Position numbers and translations under genes: made by a program. The notes under the pieces are model-generated. The model made no database searches. It worked only from the letters and a program-made list of their open reading frames with translations, and was not told the origin of the DNA. From Agathobaculum hominis (lineage in GTDB: Bacteria > Bacillota > Clostridia > Oscillospirales > Butyricicoccaceae), in contig NZ_JACOPK010000003.1 in the NCBI RefSeq assembly GCF_014288055.1, positions 186,001-250,000 of the forward strand: 64,000 nucleotides of DNA, written 5' to 3'. How positions within the stretch are numbered: the first letter of the stretch is position 1; every line of letters starts with the position of its first letter. Shown piece after piece: positions 16,065 to 23,970 of the stretch.

Positions 16065-17054
16065 ATGCCCCTTATCATCGTTCGAAACGATATCACGAAA
16101 ATGAGCGTGGACGCTATCGTCAACGCGGCGAAGGAGTCTCTGCTGGGTGGAGGCGGCGTGGATGGCTGCATCCACCGTGCGGCGGGGCCGGAGCTGCTCC
16201 AAGAGTGCCGGACGCTGGGCGGCTGCCGAACCGGCGAGGCCAAGATCACCGGCGCTTACCGCCTGCCGTGCCGCTACATTATCCACACCGTCGGCCCTGT
16301 GTGGAACGGCGGTAAGTGCGGTGAGCGGGAGCAGCTCGCCTCCTGCTACCGGACGAGCCTTGCGCTGGCGAAGGAGCACAGCTGTGAGACGGTGGCATTT
16401 CCACTGATCTCCTCCGGCATTTTCGGCTACCCCAAGGCTCAGGCACTCCGGGTGGCAGTGGACACCATCAGCGAATTCCTCGCAGAGAACGACATGACGG
16501 TGTACATCGTCATTTTCGATCGCGCGGCGTACCAGATCGGCAATAAGCTCTTCGCGGACATCGCCGCCTACATCGACGATCACTATGTGGATGCCCACAC
16601 CGATTCCCGCCGGGAGCGGATGCGCCGGATGGGCGTCGTAGAAAGCCGGATGCTGACCGCCTGCGAGGATGCGCCCATGGTGGCCTCCGGGCTGGACGAG
16701 GCGCTTGCGCATCTGGACGCCGGATTTTCGGAGACGCTGTTGAAGCTCATCGACCGCAGCGGCAAAAAGGACGCCGAGGTTTACAAGAAGGCCAACGTGG
16801 ATCGCAAGCTGTTCTCGAAAATCCGCAACAACCCAGACTACAAGCCCTCCAAGCCCACGGCGGTGGCCTTCGCCATCGCGCTGGAGTTGAGCCTGCCGGA
16901 GACCCGCGACTTCATCGCCCGCGCGGGCTACGCACTCAGCCCCAGCAGCAAGTTTGATGTCATCATCGAGTATTTTATCATGCAGCGGGACTACGATATT
17001 TTCAGAATCAACGAGGCGCTGTTCGCGTTTGACCAGAGTCTGCTGGGAGCGTGA
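16065..17054 (+). CDS. Macrodomain protein with a C-terminal helical (HTH-like) domain
   Basis: A 329-residue protein. Residues 1-175 are a MacroD/YmdB-type macrodomain that binds ADP-ribose and in relatives removes it from proteins or deacetylates O-acetyl-ADP-ribose. Visible motifs are VNAAKESLLGGGGVDGCIHR (about 20-39), GEAKITGAYRLPCRYIIHTV and ISSGIFGYPK. The usual NAAN reads NAAK here. A linker is followed at about 225-329 by an all-helical region (VYKKANVDRKLFSKIRNNPD, then PSKPTAVAFAIALELS) resembling an XRE-like domain that often follows clostridial macrodomains. The frame is open from 16029, but AGAGGTGAG at 16052-16060 selects ATG 16065. It leads a four-gene cassette. Confidence 0.85.
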   Translation: MPLIIVRNDITKMSVDAIVNAAKESLLGGGGVDGCIHRAAGPELLQECRTLGGCRTGEAKITGAYRLPCRYIIHTVGPVWNGGKCGEREQLASCYRTSLALAKEHSCETVAFPLISSGIFGYPKAQALRVAVDTISEFLAENDMTVYIVIFDRAAYQIGNKLFADIAAYIDDHYVDAHTDSRRERMRRMGVVESRMLTACEDAPMVASGLDEALAHLDAGFSETLLKLIDRSGKKDAEVYKKANVDRKLFSKIRNNPDYKPSKPTAVAFAIALELSLPETRDFIARAGYALSPSSKFDVIIEYFIMQRDYDIFRINEALFAFDQSLLGA

Positions 17055-17091
17055 GGAAAAATATGCTTTTATAACGAAGGAGCGTAACACC

Positions 17092-17409
17092 ATGGATGTA
17101 CATCGAGCAAAAGAACTGTTGACGATTTTGGCGGACGGCGTTGATCCCTTGACGGGGGAGGTGCTGCCGGATAACCACGTGTGCAACAAAGGAGAGATCG
17201 TGCGGGCGCTGCACTGCGCCGTAGAGGAACTATCCCGCAGACGGAAAAAACCGCTGCCCGAAAACAACGGAAAACCTTGGACGGAGGAACTGGACGACGA
17301 GCTATGCCGCTTGTTCGACGGCGGTATGAAAAAGAAAGACCTCTGTACGCACTTTGGCCGCACCTCCGGCGCGATCGAGTCCCGATTGGAGCGGCTGGGA
17401 AGGCTGTAA
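17092..17409 (+). CDS. Small protein with a C-terminal SANT/HTH-like domain
   Basis: A 105-residue product. The C-terminal segment PWTEELDDELCRLFDGGMKK through the GRTSGAIESRLERLGRL end resembles the WSEEED...RTxGAIxxRLxRLG helix-turn-helix found as a tail on various bacterial DNA-processing proteins, so DNA binding is likely. The N-terminal half (DVHRAKELLTILADGVDPLT, GEVLPDN) is a short module of unknown role that often accompanies it. ATG 17092 is 9 bases after AAGGAG at 17077-17082; the longer open frame from 16954 is overlap with the macrodomain gene. It begins 37 bases after that gene. It could be the local regulator of the cassette. Confidence 0.7.
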   Translation: MDVHRAKELLTILADGVDPLTGEVLPDNHVCNKGEIVRALHCAVEELSRRRKKPLPENNGKPWTEELDDELCRLFDGGMKKKDLCTHFGRTSGAIESRLERLGRL

Positions 17410-17445
17410 AAATGCAACATAAATGTCGCCCCACAGGCGACCAAA

Positions 17446-17500
17446 CCCTCCTTCGGATGCGCTACAATGTGAGCGTAATCAAACGAAGGAGGGCTTTTTT
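17446..17500 (+). promoter_or_regulatory. Hairpin that hides the VWA gene's ribosome site (attenuator or operator)
   Basis: CCCTCCTTCG at 17446-17455 is perfectly complementary to CGAAGGAGGG at 17484-17493, which contains the Shine-Dalgarno sequence of the next gene. Six T residues (17495-17500) then lead directly into its ATG. The structure could act as a terminator, block translation, or (as DNA) be a binding site for the preceding HTH-like protein. TACAAT at 17463-17468 in the loop could be a -10 box but has no clear -35. Confidence 0.55.
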
Positions 17501-18136
17501 ATGACGGAATTGGTTTTTATTTTGGATCGCAGCGGCTCTATGTCTGGTTTGGAATCGGACACCATCGGCGGCTTCAACTCCATGCTCGCCAAGCAGAAGA
17601 AGGAGGCGGGGGAGGCGCTGGTCTCCACGGTGCTTTTCGCCAACGACAGCACGGTCATCCATGACCGCCTGCCGCTGAGCGAGGTGCCGCCTCTGACGGA
17701 GGAGGAGTACTTCACCCGCGGCTGCACGGCGCTGCTGGATGCCGTGGGCGGCGCCATCCATCACATCGGCAACATTCACAAGTACGCCCGCCGGGAGGAC
17801 GTTCCGGAGAAGACGATGTTCATCATCACCACCGACGGTTACGAAAACGCCAGCCGCCGCTACGATTACGAGCGTGTGCGCCGCATGATCGAACGGCAAA
17901 AGGAGAGATACGGCTGGGAATTCCTGTTCCTCGGCGCAAACATCGACGCAGCGAAGGAAGCAGCACGCTTTGGCATTGGCGCTGATCGTGCAGTGGACTA
18001 CAAATGCGACGAGGCAGGCACGGCGCTGAATTACGAGGTCATCAGCGAGGCGGTGTGCAGCGTCCGCGCCGCCCGGCCGCTCAGCGCCGACTGGAAGCGA
18101 CGCATCGACGAGGATGTGCAGAAAAGAGGGAGGTAA
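17501..18136 (+). CDS. VWA-domain protein (TerY-like)
   Basis: A 211-residue protein that is almost entirely one von Willebrand factor A domain. The metal-binding MIDAS motif DRSGSM opens it (residues 9-14), with the supporting Thr (GCTALLDAVG) and Asp (ITTDGYENA) further on. There is no signal peptide, so it is cytoplasmic. Similar short VWA proteins act as metal-dependent binding subunits in TerY-type phosphoprotein systems, and they turn up beside ADP-ribose enzymes in Clostridia. ATG 17501 follows AAGGAGGG by 7 bases. Its last codons contain the ribosome site of the next gene, only 4 bases away, so the two are co-translated. Confidence 0.8.
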   Translation: MTELVFILDRSGSMSGLESDTIGGFNSMLAKQKKEAGEALVSTVLFANDSTVIHDRLPLSEVPPLTEEEYFTRGCTALLDAVGGAIHHIGNIHKYARREDVPEKTMFIITTDGYENASRRYDYERVRRMIERQKERYGWEFLFLGANIDAAKEAARFGIGADRAVDYKCDEAGTALNYEVISEAVCSVRAARPLSADWKRRIDEDVQKRGR

Positions 18137-18140
18137 GCAT

Positions 18141-18935
18141 ATGTACGGAGCGATTTTGGGCGACATCGTGGGCAGCCCCTACGAGTTCGACTGCAACAAC
18201 TATAAGGCAAAGGATTTTCCCCTGTTCAGCCGCCGTTCCGACTTCACCGATGACACAGTGATGACGCTGGCGGTGGTGAAGGCGCTGCTCAGCACCCGAG
18301 GGCAGGATGATGCTGCCATCAAAGCGGCACTGGTGCATGAGATGCAGCAGCTGGGCCGCGCCTACCCCGACCGGGGCTATGGCACCCATTTTGTCGGCTG
18401 GCTCTATGAGGATGCCCCGCAGCCCTACCGGAGCTACGGCAACGGCAGCGCCATGCGGGTGTCGTCTGCCGCATGGCTGGCGAAAAATATGGTGGAAACG
18501 CTGCGTCTGGCGCGGCTCACCGCCGAGGTGACCCACGACCATCCGGAGGGTATCAAGGGCGCACAGGCCACTGCCGCGGCCATCTTTCTCGCCCGCACAG
18601 GTCACGGAAAAGAGGAAATCAAGGCGTATGTGGAGCGCGAGTTTGGCTACGACCTCAGCCGAACCTGCGATGAGATTCGCCCCACCTACCATCATGTAGA
18701 GAGCTGCCAGGAAACCGTGCCGCAGGCTATTATGGCATTTCTGGAAAGCACAGATTTTGAGGACGCACTGCGCACAGCGGTGTCCCTCGGCGGCGACAGC
18801 GACACCCTCGCCGCCATCACCGGCAGCATCGCTGAGGCGTTCTACGGCGTGCCGGAGGAACTGCGGCAGGAGTGCCGCAAGCGGCTGACGCCGGAGCTGG
18901 CGGAGATTTTGCACCGGTGGGAAAGTGCGCATTGA
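18141..18935 (+). CDS. ADP-ribosylglycohydrolase family protein
   Basis: A 264-residue all-helical enzyme of the ARH/DraG family that hydrolyses ADP-ribose from proteins or small molecules. Both metal sites are visible: FTDDTVM near residues 32-38 and GGDSDTLAA near 217-225; an early DIVGSPYEF loop is also typical. Start ATG 18141 is 7 bases after GGGAGG. It is the last gene of the cassette, with a macrodomain enzyme of related chemistry three genes upstream. No ADP-ribosyltransferase is encoded nearby, so the substrate is unknown. Confidence 0.88.
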   Translation: MYGAILGDIVGSPYEFDCNNYKAKDFPLFSRRSDFTDDTVMTLAVVKALLSTRGQDDAAIKAALVHEMQQLGRAYPDRGYGTHFVGWLYEDAPQPYRSYGNGSAMRVSSAAWLAKNMVETLRLARLTAEVTHDHPEGIKGAQATAAAIFLARTGHGKEEIKAYVEREFGYDLSRTCDEIRPTYHHVESCQETVPQAIMAFLESTDFEDALRTAVSLGGDSDTLAAITGSIAEAFYGVPEELRQECRKRLTPELAEILHRWESAH

Positions 18936-19008
18936 CCCGCTGAAGGAATACGAAGGCAGACTCTTGATCGAATGCGGTCTACCTCATTTAAAACGGCAAA
19001 AAAAGCAA

Positions 19009-19042
19009 AGGGGTATGTGTCTTAACGGCACATACCTCTTTT
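19009..19042 (+). terminator. Terminator of the ADP-ribose cassette
   Basis: GGTATGTG at 19012-19019 pairs with CACATACC at 19029-19036, followed by TCTTTTG. An A-rich stretch before the stem could make it work in both directions, ending the minus-strand HEPN operon as well. Confidence 0.8.
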
Positions 19043-19128
19043 GTCAGCAACCCTTGTCCGGCAACTGCCATATTATTTGTTTCGTGAAACCTGTTTTATG
19101 GACAGCTGCCTCCGGGGGTGCTTTTTGT

Positions 19129-19578
19129 TTATGCTTCCTCGCCCTCGACGGGGTGGGGGCGGCCGGCGGCGTAGAGCTGGCGGCGGATCGCCGCGAACAT
19201 GCGCTCGGCCATGTCGAGATAGCGCCGGATCTCGACCTCGTTGATCTCAAACGGCAGGTCGGTGGGATAGCGCGTTTCGATGTACAGATCGTTGAGCGCC
19301 GCGCTCTCATCGAGGTACTCCGAGAAGCCGTCCGGGTCGAGCCGGATGGCCTGACGGCACAGATAGGTGAGGTTGTGGCCGTCGAAGTGCCTGCCCGTGC
19401 GGTAGAGCAGATAACCCTTGAGAGCCTTTTCGATGGCCTGCTGACAGTGGAAGGCGATATTGTAGGCGTCGCCTCCGTAGGTCAGCAGCAGGCGCGCGCA
19501 TTGCAGGTCGCACAGCGCCTTGTCGAGCCATTTGTAGTAAAAATGGCTGTCTGAGCCGCCCTTACGCCGTCTGGTCAT
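19129..19578 (-). CDS. HEPN-domain protein
   Basis: A 149-residue helical protein with the HEPN segment YNIAFHCQQAIEKALKGYLL (about 38-57) and the family-typical ALNDLYIETRYP near 92-103. HEPN proteins of this class pair with a minimal nucleotidyltransferase (MNT) and often act as toxin-antitoxin or nucleotide-modification pairs. The canonical RNase motif R-x4-6-H is not evident. The start overlaps the end of the upstream partner by 17 bases, as in true MNT-HEPN pairs. It is the last gene of a four-gene minus-strand operon. Confidence 0.8.
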   Translation of the reverse strand: MTRRRKGGSDSHFYYKWLDKALCDLQCARLLLTYGGDAYNIAFHCQQAIEKALKGYLLYRTGRHFDGHNLTYLCRQAIRLDPDGFSEYLDESAALNDLYIETRYPTDLPFEINEVEIRRYLDMAERMFAAIRRQLYAAGRPHPVEGEEA

Positions 19579-19873
19579 AGATTACCCTGCCTTTCCGGGC
19601 GATCCATGCGGCATACGAGGTCTTGTCCGAAATCAGATCGTCCCATTCACCGATCGTGTAAACGCTCAGGCTGACCGGCACATCGACCGTGATCGCCAGA
19701 TGCAGGTGGGTGCGCACCGCGCGGGCGTCCGCATCATCGGGAAGGATGACGCAAAGGCTGAACGCCTTGAGCTTGTCGGTCGCCATGGTGCGCTTTTCCG
19801 CATAGAGAATGACTTTCCGGGGCGTGCACGCCGTGAGGATGTCGCGCACAGCCTGTTCGATGATCTCTGTCAT
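19562..19873 (-). CDS. Degenerate MNT-like nucleotidyltransferase partner of the HEPN protein
   Basis: A 103-residue product in the place and size of an MNT antitoxin. The fold pattern (ILTACTPRKVILYAEKRTMA, then LKAFSLCVILPDD) lines up with typical KIILFGSRARG...SDYDLLVI. However, the catalytic GS...DxD residues are absent, so nucleotidyl transfer is unlikely. It lies directly downstream of the thioesterase (stop and start adjacent) and overlaps the HEPN gene. It is either an inactive binding subunit or a decayed antitoxin. Confidence 0.65.
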   Translation of the reverse strand: MTEIIEQAVRDILTACTPRKVILYAEKRTMATDKLKAFSLCVILPDDADARAVRTHLHLAITVDVPVSLSVYTIGEWDDLISDKTSYAAWIARKGRVIYDQTA

Positions 19874-20608
19874 TTAGGCTTCCTCCTTTTGCGGCAGGGG
19901 GGAGAGCGAGGCGAGCGCCTCGAAGTGAGGCTTGCCCTCTGCTTCGCCGCGGATATAGCGCGCGCCGTCCACGGTGCCGCAGAGCAGCGACACCTGCTCG
20001 CCGAAGGCGGTCTCGGCGGTGTAATTGACCTGAAGCGAGGACACGAAGCCCGGCTGCTTCTGGAGGTCAAGCGCATCTGAGATCAGCTCGACGACACGCA
20101 CATTGTTGACATGGTTGTTGATGTCGAGGTCGGAATACTGAACGGGGTGGATATGATGCAGCCGCACGTTGTCGCACGACAGCCTGGGCAGCGGGGCGAA
20201 CAGCTCGCCGCTCGTGCACGACAGGCAGCCCTGCGCGGCCGGGAGCGCGGTCGGACGCAGAATGCGGTGGGTCGACGGCTCGAGCGTGACCCACATGGAC
20301 TGCGCCTCGCCCACCTGTACGTCGTCGATATAGAATGCGAAGCAGCGGTACCAGCTCGGCCCCTTGAAGCCGGGACACCAGGTCTCGCAGCGCACGCGCT
20401 CATACGGCAGCAGCGGCCGCGTGAGCGTGGCCTTGATGCGCGAGAGCACCCAGACCACGCCGAGCGCCGCAGGGCCGAGACCGAGCGCCTCCGCGTGCAC
20501 GGTGGCGGCGTCCTGCATCATGCTCCAGAGAAAGGACGGTTTTGCGATGCCACGGTTGTCGATGTGGCTGTAGCTGATCTCATATTCACGGGAAAGAAGC
20601 TCGACCAT
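19874..20608 (-). CDS. Acyl-ACP thioesterase
   Basis: A 244-residue enzyme of the FatA/FatB-like bacterial family that releases fatty acids from acyl carrier protein. It is a double hot-dog fold. The first half includes SYSHIDNRGIAKPSFLWSMMQDAAT, here about residues 13-37; the second carries VQYSDLDINNHVNN, with the catalytic Asn/His region. A GTG at 20617 is in frame but overlaps GGAGG (20621-20617); ATG 20608, 8 bases further, is the likely start. It begins 19 bases after the GHL10 gene. Confidence 0.88.
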   Translation of the reverse strand: MVELLSREYEISYSHIDNRGIAKPSFLWSMMQDAATVHAEALGLGPAALGVVWVLSRIKATLTRPLLPYERVRCETWCPGFKGPSWYRCFAFYIDDVQVGEAQSMWVTLEPSTHRILRPTALPAAQGCLSCTSGELFAPLPRLSCDNVRLHHIHPVQYSDLDINNHVNNVRVVELISDALDLQKQPGFVSSLQVNYTAETAFGEQVSLLCGTVDGARYIRGEAEGKPHFEALASLSPLPQKEEA

Positions 20609-20627
20609 GGGAAACACCTCCGAAAAA

Positions 20628-21917
20628 TCAGGCGAAAAGACTTGCGATGAGCGTCGAGAGCATGTTCAGCAGCGTGACCTGCTGCTGGGTGCAGCCGTCC
20701 GGCTCGTTCGTGCTCGGGGGCGCGGGATGCCCGGCATCCTTTGCCTTGTAGTGCGCGGTCAGCATGGCCGGGCAGCCGGCCACGCGCTCGAGCGAGGCAT
20801 AGCTGAAATAGACCTCGCCCTGAATGTCGATGCTGTCGTCGAGCAGCGCGAGCTGACGCTCGAGCTCGGCCGTGCCGTACCAGACATCGCCCTCCTGCGC
20901 TTCAGCCGAGCGGTACGCGCCGAGACCGATATAGAGCGCAACGTCGCTCGTCGAGACCGCCTTCTGCCACCAGCGCACGAGCGTTTCGAAGTCGGCGGCC
21001 TTGTAGCCGATCGCCCAGTAAAGCTGCGGACAGATGTAATCGACCGTGCCGCGGCGGATCCATTCGAGCGAGTCGCAGTACAGCTCGCTGTAGGAGGACT
21101 GGCCGTGGGTGTCGCTGCCGCGGGAGTTCTCGGACTTGTTCGCCCAGATACCGGCCGGGCTGACGCCGAAGGACAGCTCGGGGTCGAGCGTATGCAGCGT
21201 CTCGTCGAGCGAAGCGATGAGCGTGTTCACGTTGTCGCGGCGCCAGTCGTCGATGCTGTTGAAGTCCGCGCCGTAGCGTGCAAAGGTCTCTGCATCATTG
21301 AAATCCGTGCCGGGATAGAAGTAGTCGTCGAGATGGATGCCGTCCACATCATAATTGCGGACGATCTCGGCCGCGCCGTCCACGACGAGCTGCTGCACCG
21401 CCGGGAGACCGGGGTTAAAGTAGTAGTTGCCGTCGTATTCGACCACCCATTCAGGATGCTGGCGCGCCGGGCTGCTCTCGGGCAGGGCGTCAAGCTCCTC
21501 CTTGCCGTTTCGCGTGATGCGGTAGGGATTGATCCAGGCGTGCAGCTGAAGGCCGCGCTCGTGCGCGCCCTCGACCCAGTACGCGAGCACATCAAAGTCC
21601 CCGTCGGGCGAAGCGCCGCAGTTGCCGCTGACGTAGCGGCTCTGGGGGAAAAGACCGGACCGGTAGAGCGCATCCGCCGAGGGACGCACCTGCAGAAAGA
21701 CCGTGTTCAGGCCCATCGCCGCGATGTTGTCGAGCATGGTGTCCGCCTCGGCGGCGAGCGCCTGCGCGGTCATGCCGGCAGAGGACGGATAGTCGATGTT
21801 CGCTACGCTTGCGACCCAGACGCCGCGCATATTGTCCTGTGCGGTCTGCGCCGCGCCGGCAAACGGCACGAGCATGGCGAGCACAAGTAAAATCGAAAGT
21901 ATACGTCGCTTGAGCAT
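20628..21917 (-). CDS. Secreted glycoside hydrolase-like protein, GHL10 family (YngK-like)
   Basis: A 429-residue exported protein with a signal peptide (MLKRRILSILLVLAMLVPFA, cleavage likely after AGAA). Its TIM-barrel domain starts MRGVWVASVANIDYP and has the GHL10 segments VFLQVRPSADALY, LHAWINPYR, VDGIHLDDYFYP and DYICPQLYW. These proteins are thought to act on cell-surface or peptidoglycan-type glycans, but the reaction here is not known. The C-terminus after about 385 is a short Pro/Ser/Thr stretch. AAGGAG precedes the ATG. It is first in the operon. Confidence 0.88.
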   Translation of the reverse strand: MLKRRILSILLVLAMLVPFAGAAQTAQDNMRGVWVASVANIDYPSSAGMTAQALAAEADTMLDNIAAMGLNTVFLQVRPSADALYRSGLFPQSRYVSGNCGASPDGDFDVLAYWVEGAHERGLQLHAWINPYRITRNGKEELDALPESSPARQHPEWVVEYDGNYYFNPGLPAVQQLVVDGAAEIVRNYDVDGIHLDDYFYPGTDFNDAETFARYGADFNSIDDWRRDNVNTLIASLDETLHTLDPELSFGVSPAGIWANKSENSRGSDTHGQSSYSELYCDSLEWIRRGTVDYICPQLYWAIGYKAADFETLVRWWQKAVSTSDVALYIGLGAYRSAEAQEGDVWYGTAELERQLALLDDSIDIQGEVYFSYASLERVAGCPAMLTAHYKAKDAGHPAPPSTNEPDGCTQQQVTLLNMLSTLIASLFA

Positions 21918-21963
21918 ATTGTTCTCCTTTATATTTATCTGTATAGCATGCTTCTCTGGCTAC

Positions 21964-21972
21964 ATTATAGCA
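21964..21972 (-). promoter_or_regulatory. Extended -10 promoter of the GHL10 operon
   Basis: On the minus strand TGCTATAAT occupies 21972-21964. No good -35 box is seen. The gap from 21918 to 22352 otherwise holds an AT-rich stretch and the GT2 promoter; no gene is seen. Confidence 0.5.
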
Positions 21973-22268
21973 CAGGGCGGACAAAAAAGCGAGGGGAAGA
22001 GAGAAATGGAAAAGCGTGTTTCCGCCCCGGCGCATGCGACGGAAAACCGTGCGTTTCGGAAAGAAAATGACCGCGTTCATGCAAACAGAAAGCACAGTGC
22101 ACAAAAATCTCGATTATTCAGGAAGATTTCAGGAAAAACAAAGAAAAGTTAGGTAAAAGGTAAACAATGTATTGAAATACGCGCATGAAAACTCTGATAA
22201 AAATAAACAGGATTTTGGCGGAGTTTTTGTGCGAAGAGTGAAAAATGTTTAGTTCGTACAAAAATATG

Positions 22269-22296
22269 TTGCATAATACGGCAATAGTGCTATGAT
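22269..22296 (+). promoter_or_regulatory. Promoter of the GT2 gene
   Basis: TTGCAT at 22269-22274 and TATGAT at 22291-22296 are 16 bases apart, with TGC immediately before the -10 box. The transcript would start about 50 bases before the ATG. Confidence 0.65.
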
Positions 22297-22352
22297 AATA
22301 CGAGGGAAAAACCAGAGGGTTTATATTCAGAGAGAAGGAGACGTGGCCTGCC

Positions 22353-23630
22353 ATGTTACGATTTTTGGAAAGTATGCAGTTTATGCTGTTTGTTTTCTTC
22401 ACCGCAGCATATGCGTATCAGATCGTCTACCTGTTCGTCGGTCTCATCGGCAAGGGCAGGGGCGGCAGAGAGAACGCGAAGCTGCATCGCTATGCGGCGG
22501 TCGTTGCGGCTCGAAACGAGTCGGCGGTCATCGCAAACCTTATCCGCACATTAAAGGAGCAGAACTATCCGTCAGAGCTGCTCGATATATACGTCATCGC
22601 GGACAACTGTACGGATAATACCGCCCAGATCTCGCGGCAGGCGGGCGCTTATGTCTACGAGCGCTTTAACAAGGTGCAGGTCGGCAAGGGCTACGCGCTC
22701 GAGTACCTGTTCCACCATATCTTCGAGGATAAGGGCGAGACGGCCTACGACGGCTTTTTCGTGTTCGACGCGGACAACATCGTAGACAGGGACTTCGTCC
22801 GCGAGATGAACAAAATGTTCGACACCGGTGAGTACACCGCACTGACGAGCTACCGCAACTCGCAGAATTTCTGTGCGAACTGGATCAGCGCAGGCTATGC
22901 GCTGTGGTTCCTGCGCGAGTCGCGCTTCCTCAACCGTCCGCGCACGCAGCTCGGCGTGAACTGCGCGGTCTCGGGCACCGGTTTTCTGGTCTCGGCGCAG
23001 GCTGTCCGCGAGGATGCCGGCTGGCCGTACCATCTGCTGACCGAGGACATCGAATTCTCCATCGCCTGTGCAACGCGCGGCCGCCGTATCGGCTACTGCG
23101 GCAAGGCAGTCATCTACGACGAGCAGCCGGAGAAGTTCAAGCAGTCCTGGGACCAGCGTCTGCGCTGGAGCAAGGGCTTCTATCAGGTCGACGCGAAGTA
23201 TACCGGCTCTCTGCTGCGCGGCTGCACGCGCGGCGGCCGCGAGGGCATGTCCTGCTACGACATGCTGATGACGGTCGCGCCCTGCAACCTGTTCACCATC
23301 GCGGTGCTCGCGCTGTCGATCATCGTATGCGTGACGAGCCTGACGCAGCCGGCGTTTATTACATACCGCGCGATGCGCGTTCTGGGCCGCATTTTCTGGC
23401 TGACCCTGCGCGGCATCACGGCAAGCCTGTTCCTGTTCGGCGCGGTCACGATGGCGGCCGAATGGAAGCGCATCGCAGGCCCGGTGCACAAGAAGATCCT
23501 CTATACCTTCACGTTCCCGCTCTTCATGCTGACCTACGTTCCGATCTCGGTCGCAGCGCTCGTCGGCAAGGTCGAGTGGCGTCCGATCCGTCACGGCATC
23601 GCCTCCTCCAACTCCTCCATCGAGAGCTGA
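22353..23630 (+). CDS. Membrane glycosyltransferase family 2 (processive type)
   Basis: A 425-residue inner-membrane glycosyltransferase. An N-terminal transmembrane helix (about 8-30) precedes a GT-A domain with VVAARNESAVI, the metal-binding FDADN (about residues 142-146), LLTEDIEF (TED) and QRLRWSKGF (QxxRW). The last three motifs mark processive enzymes like cellulose, chitin or poly-GlcNAc synthases. Three or four hydrophobic helices follow from about 300. No dedicated partner gene is adjacent, so the polymer is unknown. GAAGGAG precedes the ATG by 12 bases. Confidence 0.88.
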   Translation: MLRFLESMQFMLFVFFTAAYAYQIVYLFVGLIGKGRGGRENAKLHRYAAVVAARNESAVIANLIRTLKEQNYPSELLDIYVIADNCTDNTAQISRQAGAYVYERFNKVQVGKGYALEYLFHHIFEDKGETAYDGFFVFDADNIVDRDFVREMNKMFDTGEYTALTSYRNSQNFCANWISAGYALWFLRESRFLNRPRTQLGVNCAVSGTGFLVSAQAVREDAGWPYHLLTEDIEFSIACATRGRRIGYCGKAVIYDEQPEKFKQSWDQRLRWSKGFYQVDAKYTGSLLRGCTRGGREGMSCYDMLMTVAPCNLFTIAVLALSIIVCVTSLTQPAFITYRAMRVLGRIFWLTLRGITASLFLFGAVTMAAEWKRIAGPVHKKILYTFTFPLFMLTYVPISVAALVGKVEWRPIRHGIASSNSSIES

Positions 23631-23647
23631 GAACAGCAATGAAACTC

Positions 23648-23684
23648 AAAAACCGCCTGATACAGTTCTATCAGGCGGTTTAGT
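23648..23684 (+). terminator. Terminator of the GT2 gene
   Basis: AAACCGCCTGATA pairs with TATCAGGCGGTTT around CAGTTC. It is strong and begins 18 bases after the stop. Confidence 0.9.
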
Positions 23685-23719
23685 CTGTCGATAAAGTCCA
23701 TTTTTACGCAGAAAGTGAA

Positions 23720-23906
23720 GCCGCGCGGACGCGCGCATTAAAAAGCGTTTGCTATGCAAACGCATAAAAACCGGGGACATGTGCCTCGGTTTTTTTACTT
23801 TAGGAGGGAGAAAGTTTCCGTATGGGAACTTTCGGACGACTCGTGTTCTGCGCAGTCAGAACACAGATTGTCGGAAAAACGAAGTTTTTCGACAGTCTCG
23901 TTTTTC
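23720..23906 (+). repeat. Modular hairpin-chain repeat, copy 3
   Basis: Hairpins in order are: CGCGCG/CGCGCG; linker CATTAAAAAG; GCGTTTGC/GCAAACGC; AAAAACCG/CGGTTTTT (23766-23773 and 23787-23794) around GGGACATGTGCCT; GAAAGTTTCC/GGGAACTTTC; GTGTTCTG/CAGAACAC; and a TGTCGGAAAAAC/GTTTTTCGACA stem. The next copy in the same order is at 33.2 kb. The pdxK promoter begins directly after the last hairpin. Confidence 0.75.
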
Positions 23907-23908
23907 TG

Positions 23909-23937
23909 TTGACAGAGGGCGAAAAACTCTGTATAGT
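23909..23937 (+). promoter_or_regulatory. pdxK promoter
   Basis: A perfect TTGACA at 23909-23914 and TATAGT at 23932-23937, 17 bases apart. Confidence 0.8.
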
Positions 23938-23970
23938 GGATGTTACATGGACAGAATGGATGTGTTTTGA

